DNA from: Bactrocera neohumeralis
Lineage: Eukaryota; Arthropoda; Insecta; Diptera; Tephritidae
Length of the DNA stretch: 64,000 nucleotides
Assembly (NCBI RefSeq): GCF_024586455.1
Contig: NC_065921.1
Coordinates: 1-64,000 of the forward strand
Direction: 5' to 3'
Of this stretch, positions 22,679-33,110 are shown piece by piece. The notes under the pieces were generated by a model. The model did no database searches. It had not been told where the DNA came from and saw nothing but the letters and a program-made list of their open reading frames with translations. The position numbers and the translations under genes are program-made. Position 1 is the first letter of the stretch. Every line of letters begins with the position of its first letter.

Positions 22679-23575
22679 TTCAAAGTTATATCTGTATTGT
22701 AATATGTTCTTTATATCTTTATACAATCAATATACCGTAAAAGTTGCTTCTTAATTATTATCTATTTAAAAACAGAGAAAAGCGATGTTTAAATTTTGAA
22801 GGAAATATAATACTACGCTCAAGATCTAAAATCTAAAACTCACCAACCCAAACAGGCTTAGATCGCCGGAATAACAACCCTTGCTCGGATAAAATCGGTA
22901 TCAATTCCGGAAACGTAAGACTGGTTGTCTTGAGAATTTTATTACACATATCATCAAACTTTGGATTTTAAACAGTGGTATTCAAATATGTTAGATAAAT
23001 AATCAGTAACTGTGTTGAAAGCAGCTGCGCCATTTGGAAAGGGGAATTATTTCTGCCTATCGGTTCGTAGATAGAGAACTCGGAATCTCACATATTCCTT
23101 TGTGTGTAATCCAGTGCCTTCTTTACAAAATCGGGAAATTATAGTAATACATTTGAGCATGGCTAAAGCACACTTAACCAAAGAGTTGCGCAAAGTGCAA
23201 CTTTAAAATATCTTATTATCCCTTAATAATTTTTAAATTTCAGCAATATCTGAAAATATCTCAAAAAGCAAACAATAACAATAAAACAATAACCAAAGCG
23301 CCGTGTTTTCTCTTTCGACGTTGTATAGATGGTAAACGCGAAGAAGTACACACGTTCGAGCTCTGACATTCCAAGATATTATTTTTTTTTTAATTGGAAC
23401 CTTAGCAGATCTAAATTCAGATAGTTTAATGAAATATTTTAATAACTTAGGTAACTCCATTTTTGTTTTATGCGAGAGCAGTTAAACAGAAGCCAATAGG
23501 ATGGCCGCAGGTAAGAAGGGATCAGGAGGCGTAGTGCCAAATAATTATTTTACCAATTTTCTTTTATTAACTACT
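22679..23575. other. Intergenic stretch downstream of fab1
   Basis: About 900 bp without a gene. A unique-looking segment at 22850-23130 contains 'cggaataacaacccttgctc', and several imperfect frames, but no family could be recognised. It may be a worn transposon. The rest is AT-rich. Confidence 0.4.
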
Positions 23576-25765
23576 AGCTGACCCCGCAGCCGTTGTCCTG
23601 CGTGAAATTATATGCTTTGAAATGAAAAAAAGTTGAAATTATATTGTGTCGAAAATGATTTATTTTCGATTTTTCTACATTTTTTTTAATGTAGCGCAGC
23701 TTAATGAACATAATTTTTTTTATTTCTGTTCTGGTGCGTAAATATACAAAGGAGATGGGTTTCCAACTCGTCAACACGCCACATATATCTGGCCAATTTT
23801 CCCTGGAAATTGAATACGTTTGAAATGAAATGGCTGTCCCTTGTATTCGATAACTGCGTCATAATCAGTCGGGTTCCATTACACAGTTTCGGCGCATGAA
23901 GATTGTGAAACATAATAATGACAGATCCAACTTTGAGACGCAAATGATGCTGGGGCATACCAAGGCTCGCCAAAGAATTTGGAAATTCCACTGGATAATT
24001 TACGGTTTCGTCTTTCTTGTCAAGACGATCGATCGATTTATATGAGCGCAAACCTCCCGAAATTTGACTTTGAATCTTCTAGTTTAAGTCAATAACATCA
24101 GCAATTGCAGTTACGATAATTTTGCCAATGTGCGGATAAACATTCGTGATGAGTTCATCTTCCGTTGAAGTGAATTGACAAAAGGGAGGTGAAATTGATA
24201 TCACACCCCTGGAAGTACATATAAAGTGAAATTTTCCCATCTCCAATTCTTAGCGAATACAATGTAAAATGTCATCGGCAATGTCATTTTTTCGTATCCC
24301 ATAATTAACGCGAATTTGATGGCTGATATGTCGAAATGATCTTCGCGAAAACTAGAGTAAATATCCTACAAAGCGCTTTATTGCGGTTCACATATCGACC
24401 CATTTGATACTGCTGATCTCATATTGTTCAAGGCCAATAACCGCTATGTTGCTTTCTTTGGTGACGTACTTGCAAACGTATTTGATCGATTTCACCAATC
24501 TACAATATTCAACATTGACATGAGTTTTGAATGTGAGTTAGGCAAAAGTGCCGAATATGGTACGATCCATGTGTTGTCAACTTCGATGTGTTGTTAACGT
24601 CGATATTCACGCCTCTAAATGCTAAATATTCTGCCATTGTCGTTTGGCGAGCGACGCCGATACAGTGAATATCCGTCATTTCCCATTTCCGTTTCCGAAA
24701 GAAAAGCACATGAGTAGTGTTTCGTGCATTTATTGTCGGACATACAAACCAAAGTGGGATTGTAAGGTTCCCAAAGTTCATGAACCATATTGGTTTTCAC
24801 CACTTCGTATAATTCTGGATCTATCTCTGAATCCGGAATTTCCGCTGAAATGATTTCATCAATTTGATCTGGTGTAATCACCATCCGCATCCAAAGAAGA
24901 ATGTGTGCGTGCGGCAAACCTCTTTTTTGCTACTTAAGAGAATACATTCAGCATCTAACAGCACCATATATACATACATACATACCATAGGTTGCTTCAA
25001 GATAAAGACCATCAAACATCGCAGCTATTGTTTAAAAAGTCGTGCTGTGATATCGTTACGATCGCTAGCTGATTGACCGCGATCCATAATTCCGCACGTA
25101 TGTCATCGCATTTTTGGAGTACTTCTTGATGGCAAAAAGAACGCCGACAAATATTAGCGCGACCTCTTCGTGGCTTCGTAACAGATTTCAATCAGTAATT
25201 GATCACTTCGTCTGAAACACACATAAAGTTTTCACTGAATAATTTTCAATAATTTTTCCTTTGTATAGCCGGAATAAAAAAGCAAGCGACCGCAATTGAA
25301 CAATTCAAATAATTTACAAATTAAAATATTGAAAAACAAAACAGACAAAAATTGAAAAAAATGTGTATGAAAAATGTTACTTTTAGGAATTTTCCAATTT
25401 TCCGACTTCTCCTCATGAAAAGTATAAGGTATTTGTTTCTAAACCTTTCCCGATCCACAACAAACAACCTTTAAAAATTTCATCAACCGTTCTCTTAGTG
25501 TTACTAACAAACAAACATTCATTTTTATATACATATGTATGTACATATGTATATGTATGTATGTATGTATGTAACGTTTGTATGGGGAAAAGAAAAAGGC
25601 TGTTTTTAGGGGTTTTCCGGAAATTATTCGAGTTTTTCTCGCTGTAAAAACCATCTTTGAACTTCAACGAGCATTTATGAAAAAGAATTGGGCAAATTGG
25701 TCAAGGCGTTATTGAGTTATGAGCGTACATACATACATTTGGCGATTCATTTTTATTTACATATA
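23576..25765 (-). mobile_element. Helitron copy A, internally deleted
   Basis: Read on the minus strand, the 3' end at 23576-23579 is CTAG, preceded by the hairpin 'cgcag gacaacgg ctgcg' about 8 bases inside, as expected for a Helitron 3' terminus. Inside, 23701-24051 encodes a Pif1-like helicase tail ('NYPVEFPNSLASLGMPQHHL', 'LKVGSVIIMFHNLHAPKLCN', 'GTRLIMTQL'), and 24509-24917 encodes the Helitron Rep-associated N region ('MPHAHILLWMRM', 'TPDQIDEIISAEIPD', 'LYRRRSP'). Most of Rep and the helicase motor is missing or shifted, so the copy cannot move itself. The 5' end lies near 25760. It is nearly identical to copy C at 48359-50810. Confidence 0.85.
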
Positions 25766-25832
25766 CATACATATAAGTAGATTATATAGATAAATTATAT
25801 TTTAAAATTTATATGAATTTTTATGTGTGTAT

Positions 25833-27434
25833 GTCACCTGAAATGCAAAATAACGTATCATCAAAAAATTCAAAAGTTTTTTACTGATTACGATTCACCA
25901 CATCATATTACATATGTGTCGCAAATTTTAAGCTTCTGCGATCAAAAATACCCAAGCTATATTAAAAATTCAAAAAAAAACGTATCATCAAGTGCTTGAT
26001 TTCGTTAAACAAAATAACGTATCATCACTAAAGTATGTAAATATAACAGAGTGTTTTCTTGTTTTATATCGAAGTTAGCCTTCATTTATTGTTTATGTTT
26101 ATTTTTAGTGATTAAGTTCAATGTGCTTTGGTAAGTTTAGGCTACATCGTTGATCGAACGTGGACTACTATATACATATATGTGCATATGTAGTCCTTTG
26201 TGAGGCCATAGAAAAGAATAACTCCTGTGTTCGAACTTATAAATTAACAAAACGCTTCCCGCTAGTTCGGTGGGATGTCTGAAGGTATGCGCCCCCAAGT
26301 GATTAAGTCCTGACCTTCCTAACTCAAGACAGCCAAGAAGGAAGCGTTGAGTTGTTTCCACCTAATCTTTTTCCATACAGCTTCTACAGATGGCGTCTGG
26401 TAAGACTCTTCTTGCTAGCTCATGTTTCCTGCAATTCCGCTGTGGTCTGGCACTATATCATTCTTATCACAAAGGCACTCGATGCTACTGATAGCGAGGT
26501 TAGGTCTTCGATCAGCTCTGAATTCTCTCATTGTTAATGAGTTCAAGGCTGGAATCGCCGCTCTGCTATCTGAGTCGATGGTCACTCCTCTGAAGGAGGG
26601 TGCACTCCGGAGTAGTAAATCTACTGCTACCTTAATGGCTCCAATCTCGGCCTGGAAGACACTGCAATACTTAGGAAGTTGGAGAAACTGGAGTTGATAG
26701 AGAGCTCCTGACAGTAGACCCCTCCACCTTTGACCCATCCATGAAGAAGCTCACTGTAACTTTTCTCCAATGGCTTCTTCCCACTCACAACTCCCTCGGA
26801 ATATGGGTAGAGAAGGAGCCGCCAGAGTTCGGTTTAGGGACTCCATGATCCAAGTAATCAGACCCGTGCTTTTTTAGGAATTCAGCAGCCTATTCTATTG
26901 CAAAGTTTAACAATAACTAAGAAGAAATGGCAACATCTGCAGGACCTAGAAGCTTTAATTTCAGTAGACTGTTATTACTTTTATGATAATATACCTTTTG
27001 AATAATTAGTTATTAAATAAATAATAATTAAACATTATCCTCATTTTTTAGCTTGAAATATTTAAATTTTTTCTGGTACTTATATGTACATAATAATAAT
27101 AAAAATAACATGAAATATTAAAAACTTGCAACTGTTTTTATTTAAAATTAAAAAAAAGTATTAATATTCAAATTTTTAATCTTTATACAAATTTAGATTG
27201 ATCATACGTTATTTTGTTTCAGAAATGAAAATTCAAAATAACGTAAGACACCTACTATAAAATTTGCTTAATTTTTTCATTATTTTTTTTTCTAAAATAT
27301 ACTTATAGGTTCATGTTAATTCAGATTTGAAAATTTTGTTTCAATATCTCAAGTGGTTTTCTTTTTATACGGTTTTTTGCTTCTCCTGTAAACCTACGAA
27401 ATGTGATGTTACGTTATTTTGCATTTCAGGTGAC
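25833..27434. mobile_element. Non-autonomous DNA element with terminal inverted repeats and repeated internal motif
   Basis: Left end 'gtcacctgaaatgcaaaata' followed by 'acgta' (25833-25857); right end is its inverse (27410-27434). The motif 'aaaataacgta' or close forms recurs inside both ends: near 25848, 25980 and 26012 on the left, and near 27206 (inverted), 27235 and 27410 on the right. This looks like repeated subterminal transposase-binding sites. No transposase is present. A LINE fragment (26130-26880) sits inside. No clear target duplication was found, so the superfamily is open. Confidence 0.6.
26130..26880 (-). mobile_element. LINE fragment (RNase H region), nested
   Basis: On the minus strand, 26415-26738 reads 'QLPKYCSVFQAEIGAIKVAV', 'GVTIDSDSRAAIPALNSL' and 'IVPDHSGIAGN', which is the RNase H domain of a LINE polyprotein. 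A later piece at 26137-26361 has 'RFLLGCLELGRSGLNHLGAH', the usual C-terminal tail of such elements. It is frame-shifted and lacks endonuclease and reverse transcriptase. It differs in sequence from the RNase H fragment at 2590-3318. Confidence 0.75.
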
Positions 27435-27464
27435 GATATATACTATTACATTGTGCACATAATG

Positions 27465-28020
27465 CTTAAGGGGCTATACCAGTTGAATAGTTTAAACTTT
27501 AAACGCGTTTTTCTCGAAAGGACATTTTTAAGAATTTCTGACATCATAATTCAACGAGAAATTTACCAATCGTCTTCAAATTGAACTGACTATTCTTGAA
27601 TATTTACTTCACAATGACGATCATTTTGATTGGTTGAAAATTGTCAATTTGGTATTAAAAAACGACCCTTTTTTCATAAAAAAAACTAATTTTTTTTCCA
27701 AACTACACAGTTTACTAATTTTTGATATTTTTTCAAAAAAAAATAATAATTTTTTTGTTTTAGCTATTCTTCGGATGGAATCATGTCAATCAAATAAAAG
27801 AACAGTTTTCTTTAGTTTATATGAGAACGCAGTATTTGAACTTGGGATTTGGCGAAATAAACATTTTTACGCAAGTGGTGAAGATTTTTGTGGGTCTAAA
27901 AATTTCCAATTTTTATTCCCAAAAAACTCTTGTTTCAAATAAAAAGTCCTTCGTTCAAGTATGAGATATTGTAGTTTTCAAGTAGCCCGTATGCTTCTCT
28001 TTTTATCAAAATAGGTTTAA
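27465..28020 (+). repeat. Dispersed repeat starting 'ttaaggggctataccag'
   Basis: The 5' part shares 'aaactttaaacgcgtttttc' plus 'tcgaa' and a following 'tgacat' with the repeat at 62463-63000, whose start 'ttaaggaggtattctgg' is also related. The TTAA at both starts hints at a TTAA-targeting (piggyBac-like) source, which is only a guess. No coding is credible here despite some open AT-rich frames. Confidence 0.45.
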
Positions 28021-28133
28021 ATATTTTGTCACTATACAACGATGCTTTATAACAGAACTTTCTGTTTATTTCGTGTTCCGTCAATTATTTCTAGAACGTC
28101 CGCTTAAATGATATTTTGTTTAAGTAGATAGAG

Positions 28134-28650
28134 TTTGCATCAACTTCTTTGTAAAATATAGTCGGACGAAAGCATGCCCGACGATTGAAATTTAAGTGTG
28201 ATCTGCCCAATCCACAAAAATGGGGACCCCACAATCTGCGCCAACTACCGTGGGATAAGCCTCCTCAACACCGCATGTAAGCTTCTATCGAGCGTACTGT
28301 GTGAAAGATTGGAGGCCACCGTCAACAAATTGACTGGACCTTATCCGTGTGGCTTTAGGCCTGAAAAATAAACCGCAAAACTATTACGGCTGTGTAAACT
28401 GCCGTTGAGCAATACTAAAAGCTCTGTCAGTATCGGAAAGAATCTTTTCGAGCCGTTCGATATCAAACGAGGTTTTAGACCAGACGACTCGCTATCGTGC
28501 TACTTCTTCAATCTATTCCTGGAGAAAATAATTCGACCTACAGAGCTGAATAGAGAAGGTACAAGTTCTGTCAGTTCTGGATAAGGAAGCAAGCCAAAAG
28601 GTTCTGGCGACAGCTAAGTCATGTCGTCCGAATGGATGAAAAAATCTTGG
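28134..28650 (+). mobile_element. RTE-like LINE fragment, degraded
   Basis: This matches the reverse transcriptase part of the two long copies: 'cccacaatctgcgccaacta', 'ccgtgggataagcctcctca', 'gagccgttcgatatcaaacg', and near the end 'gtcatgtcgtccgaatggat'. Several internal deletions join distant parts (for example after 28370 and after 28560). It is older than the two long copies. Confidence 0.85.
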
Positions 28651-28788
28651 TCTATTTGCTTGTTCTTCTATTGCTCATAGATAGGTATGGATATTAACGA
28701 AAAACTAAAACATCTAGTAGCTTGAAAATATCCATTGGTATACCTATACATACACCTAGTAAGGTATAAGGATAATATTATAATTATA

Positions 28789-29684
28789 CAAGGTCTGTCG
28801 CAAAAGAAACAAGATTGTTAAAAAAAACAACAAAAAATTAATATTTTTCAAAAGTTATATTTTTTTATTCAAAGTAGTTTCCTTGTGCTTCGATACAGCG
28901 TTTAGCCCGGTCAATTAGCATTTCAAATGAGTGTTTAAGGTCGTTTTTCGGAATGCTCTTGAGAATATCGGTCGTCGCCTTTTGAATAGCTGAAATGTCC
29001 TGAAACCAGTGTCCTTTCATGGGCAAATGAAGTTTTCCAAATTGGTAAAAATCACAGGGTGCCAGATCAGGTGAGTAAGCTGAGTGATTAATGGTTAATA
29101 TGGAGTTTTTTGTCAAAAAATCAGTGACAAGCGTCGACGGATGACACGGCGCATTATCGTGCAACTGGCGCCAGGACTCTGCCTCACGGTATTGTGGTCG
29201 AGCACGACGAATGCGTGACAAAAGACGCTTCATAACACCAAGGTAAAACACAGTATTAATCGTTTGGCCAGATGGGACGAACTCTCGGTGTACAATACCC
29301 TCGGAATCGTAAAAACAAATCAGCATTGTCTTTATTTTTGACTTCTGAAGACGACCGACTTCTGATCGTCACAGAGGTCCTCACGACCTTCTTGGAATCG
29401 CTTAAACCACTCATACACTTTTTTCATCATTTGAAATGTTTCAGTAAAAGTTTTCCCAAGTTTAAAACAAAATTTAATATTTGCTCTTTGCATTTTACGA
29501 CCGATGACCAAAAGCTGCTGTCACTTATTGATCGATAACATCGATTGTAGTTATCCAATTGTCTTAAAATTTTTACGAAATGTCAACAAGAGATCAAACT
29601 TTTTATTTCATATACCCACCAATAGGTGGCGCCACCAGAAACAGTTATATTTAAAAAGTTCTGTTTCTTTTGCGACAGACCTTG
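28789..29684 (-). mobile_element. Mariner element with internal deletion
   Basis: Ends 'caaggtctgtcgcaaaagaa' (28789) and its inverse 'ttcttttgcgacagaccttg' (to 29684), flanked by TA at 28787-28788 and 29685-29686. At 896 bp it is shorter than the roughly 1.3 kb of complete mariners (family knowledge). The missing part is the centre of the transposase gene. Confidence 0.9.
28865..29495 (-). pseudogene. Mariner DD34D transposase, centre deleted
   Basis: On the minus strand the N-terminal end reads 'FCFKLGKTFTETFQ', then 'MMKKVYEWFKRFQEGREDLC' (helix-turn-helix linker), then breaks off near 29340. The frame then changes to 'MLICFYDSEGIVHREFVPSG' and runs to the natural end. The second and third catalytic Asp are present in 'QLHDNAPCHPS' and 'YSPDLAPCDFYQF', 34 residues apart (mariner DD34D). 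The first catalytic Asp and its surroundings are deleted. The end is 'RCIEAQGNYFE'. Confidence 0.88.
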
Positions 29685-29779
29685 TACTATACGTATAATA
29701 TATACAGATTAATATACTCAAAAAGTCGAAATTCGGTGATTTGATCAGACGTATATATAAACAAATATTAATATGACCG

Positions 29780-30028
29780 AGATTTTATACTCTTGCAACA
29801 TATTGCTAGAGAGTAAAATAGTTTTGGTCGCCTTACGGTTATACGTATCACCTAAAACTAAACGAGATAGATATAGGGTTATACTTGTTTATACATAAAT
29901 GATCAGGATGACGAGAAAAAGTTGAAAGTCTTCATGAAAGTTGCTACACATGTTCCTTAGCAAAAATTTAGGGAAATGGTCGTATATGGGAGTAATCGGA
30001 CCACTGCGAAGCGCACAAAAACGCCATT
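29780..30028 (+). repeat. Dispersed repeat, left part, split by R1-type LINE
   Basis: It begins 'attttatactcttgcaacat' and carries 'cacctaaaactaaacgagat' and 'atgatcaggatgacgag', a wording shared in part with 38120 and 38560. It is continued after the LINE at 31832-32440 ('ctataaagtgccataactaa'), and the pair aligns with uninterrupted copies at 4317-4960 and 45485-46100. Confidence 0.65.
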
Positions 30029-30040
30029 ACATGAAACCCT
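30029..30040 (+). repeat. 12-bp target-site duplication of the R1-type LINE
   Basis: 'acatgaaaccct' occurs at 30029-30040 and again at 31832-31843, directly flanking the LINE. Confidence 0.8.
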
Positions 30041-31831
30041 AATTTTTTTTTTGCGGGTGAGGGGGTGGAAAATGCCTTCCGCATCATCGGTGATATCGTC
30101 ACAGCAGCGGTATGTGCCACTTGCAGGTCACTAAAAACCCCCCCTCTAAGGAACCGTCACCCACCCTGAGACCGCATTTGCATTACTTCAGGGTGGCGTT
30201 CCATTTTTCTCATTGAGAGATTAACATTTGCGCAGCTTTTTGATGCGAAGCAAGTTTGCTGCGAATTTCTTGATAATCTCCCAGTTTGCTTCACTCTCCA
30301 ACACGACGCTGACTAAATTGTCCACGTTTATTGGGCCAACCAGGTTTTCTACGGCGGTGCGTTCTCGTTGCCAACGCACACATTAAAAAAATGTGCGCTC
30401 AGCGTCGTCTTCTGTTGTGTCGTTATATAGGCATGACGGCTCTCCGACTTTTCCCATTCTGTGGAGGTACTTTTTGATGTATCCGTGACCGGACAATAGC
30501 TGGGTTGTGTAGAAATCGACTTCTCAGAATTTACAGCTTGTCCATAAGTCTAGATCTTTTATTAGCCTGGTCGTCCATCTGCCGCGACTTTCATTCTCCC
30601 ATCTTTGTTGCCATGTTGTTATTGTATCCTTCCTTATTTGTTGTAATTCGCTCTTGTTATTATCGGATGATTTCTTTAGCTCCGCTTTAGGAGCTTTCTC
30701 TTTTCTTGGCTGCGGCCTCTTATGTTGGCCATTAATCGGCTCAGTTGAGAGGTAATCTTCGCTACCTTTCCTGCGGCGTGCTGGATTTGTACCCAAAAGG
30801 TTAGTCTGGGGTCCAGTCGTACGCCTAGGTAGTTTACTGCTTCTTCTGTGTCCTAAGAATGTCCGTAGTTGTATGCATGCTTATCTCGAGAGGTATGTGC
30901 TTGTTTGTTAGTAGTAGTAGCTCTGTCTCTGCAATTGGAGGTTGTGTGTGTCGAGCCATGCTTGCGTCCGTATCATGATCTGATTCAGCTTTCTTCGCGC
31001 TTCTTCTGTATGCCTTGCTGTGATTACTGCCGCAATATCGTCCGCGAGGCCAATTATTTCTAGTTTTAATATATCGTCATAGCTAATGTTCCATAAATCT
31101 GAGCCAAGAATGGATCCTTGTGCTGCTCCTGACGTAATCGCTATCTGTCGTGATCCTTCTCTAGTTTCATACAGCAGTTTTCTGTTGCTGAGGTAGCTTC
31201 ACACCACAGCCCTGAGGTAGTCGGGTTTCTTGAAACTTTTTCGTCGATCATGTCCACCCATCTAGCGCTGTTGAAGACGTTTCGGACATCTAAAGTCGCC
31301 AGTAGCGCAGTTCTGTTATATTTATGCCATCTACGCTGCGCTGCTTCTACGCTTTCAATGACGCATTTTATAGCTCCTATAGTTGATCTACCGGGTCTGA
31401 AGCCATGTTGTCTAGGGGACAGTCCTCCAGTTTCGTTCCAGGGAATATTCCGGTTTCAAAGATCTGCGAAGGCGAAGGCATGTGCGTTTGAGTTATGCGA
31501 TATTTTCAGTCCACCCGTGAATTGCTGCCTTATGTTTGCTGTGGGAAGCCTTGGTCATTGATTTTTGACAGGCTCTTGTTACATTAAGCATTGTGTGCTC
31601 GAAAATTTTTTTTTGCATTTTTTGGGGAACTGCTAGATGGGATTTGGTCGTCTATTGCGGAGATCAATTTCGAAGTATTTAGCTTCGAAATGTTCCACTT
31701 CCGTGTTGCAGTGTTTTTCCTGTACTGGTTAGCGTTTGTTCCAGTATCGATAGTGATCGCTGCCAGTGTAATCCTCCAGGACTTTTCATTTCTTTATTGA
31801 GCCTGCCATGCGTTCTGATGATAGAGTAATA
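30041..31831 (-). mobile_element. R1-type LINE, 5'-truncated, inserted in a dispersed repeat
   Basis: On the minus strand the reading is 'QHGFRPGRSTIGAIKCVIES' and 'TALLATLDVRNVFNSARW' (about 31280-31420), 'AAQGSILGSDLWNISYDD' and the catalytic 'GLADDIAAV' (about 31040-31130), then the C-terminal 'WQQRWENESRGRWTTRLI' and 'YLHRMGKV' plus a Cys/His tail (30240-30640). The plus-strand T run at 30043-30052 is the poly(A) tail, so the 3' end is on the left. A 12-bp target-site duplication flanks it. Frames are broken in several places. R1-clade is the best fit by wording. Confidence 0.85.
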
Positions 31832-31843
31832 ACATGAAACCCT

Positions 31844-32440
31844 ATAAAGTGCCATAACTAAGCACTTAAATAAGATATAGAACTGTAATCTGGCAAAAAG
31901 GGCTGTAATAGTAAGGAGCACCTGTAGTAATAGGTTTATTGTACTTATTTCCTTGACCACTGCAACTACAATAGCTAAATTAACTGAATACAATTCTTAA
32001 AATTTACCAACTGCCACCCGTGTGAAAATGGATGAAATCGGATGATACATACCTAGCTCCGGCCACTCCACATATAACGGTACTGTCAAAAACTACTTAA
32101 AGCACGATAAATCAATAACTAAATACGACATAGATATTACATTTAACTTCCGAGAAGGTACGACTGTGCTTTAATATAAAAATGGACGATAGGCGTGGCA
32201 CCGCCCCCTTTTAGGTGAAATTACATATCTCGAGACCCGTCCGACCACCAAATTCGGTAAATGACATGCGAAATTTTTATATTACAGTATTAAAATCGGC
32301 GGAATCGGGCTACTATCATGCCTACTTTCCATATAACACGATTATAAGTTCCACTTGATTCTTTCATTTTCCTGTGTTCAAATAAAGAAGCAATTAATAC
32401 ATATAACGGGATAAAACTTTGCACGAATAATCTTTAGAGT
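31844..32440 (+). repeat. Dispersed repeat, right part
   Basis: This continues the repeat interrupted by the LINE: 'aagtgccataactaagcac', 'cgagacccgtccgaccacc', and 'ttgattctttcattttcctg' near the end. The last blocks recur at 39310-39410. No coding. Confidence 0.6.
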
Positions 32441-33110
32441 GTTTCACCTTATAACCAAAAAATCTTCAAATCCAGGTAAAACTTTTCAAGAGCCTAGGTA
32501 CCGAATATTTGGACCCCATTACCTATGGTTGACTTTTTACCGTGAATATCGGCCAATGTGTGAGATATATAATTCAAATTCAGGAACAATTTTTTTTCTT
32601 GACAATTGTACATATGTATGTCTTCCTGTCAAAAATGGGTTGAGTGAATGGATTTTTAAACTTCCAGGTGACACTCTTTTTTCACCTCAAAAAAAATTCT
32701 CAAATTTTCAAAAATGAAAAAAATAAAAAAATAAAAAAAAATCGGCCCACTCCGGGAAAATGGCGAACTTTCAAAAAATGGCGAACTTCCAAAAAATGAC
32801 GATTTTACCTAAAAAAACCGATATATCGATATTGATCGTGTATTTTTTCGAAAAGTTCATTCAAAAACAAAAATTTAAAAAAAAGGTCCTCAAAAGTCAA
32901 TTTCGACAAAAGTTATGGCTATTTGAAAATAAAAATGCCTTTTTTTGAAAAATTCGTAACTTTTTTTGAAGTTGGACAAAAAATTTAGAAAAATTCTCAA
33001 AAATGTTTTTCAAAGGGTAGAAAAGGATGGATAAGTTTCAGCAAAATCTAAAGGGGTAGGGTTCAAAAGTGGTCGATTTGGTATGGAATACCCCATATGT
33101 ACATATATAG
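32440..33110. repeat. Repeat tail plus inserted AT-rich element
   Basis: 32510-32600 ('tcggccaatgtgtgagatat') matches 46020-46055 and belongs to the dispersed repeat family. From about 32668 to 33105 there is a different AT-rich insert with three imperfect short tandem units of 'aaaatggcgaacttycaaaa' (32756-32805), ending in 'tttggtatggaatacccca'. No coding. The element type is unknown. Confidence 0.45.

Noticed and set aside
25530..25575. tatgtatg tract as a CRISPR-like or satellite array
   Set aside because: It is a simple tetranucleotide microsatellite within the Helitron; there are no spacers or longer units.
27634..27942. 102-codon open frame in AT-rich DNA
   Set aside because: Composition is dominated by Phe, Lys and Asn from T- and A-runs; there is no recognisable motif, splice context or homolog, and it lies in a dispersed repeat.
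29272..29538. Plus-strand open frame of 88 codons within the mariner element
   Set aside because: It overlaps the minus-strand transposase remnants, which match the mariner family; the plus frame is a shadow.
31250..31800. Plus-strand open frames rich in Leu/Cys/Ser
   Set aside because: They are antisense to the R1-type reverse transcriptase on the minus strand.
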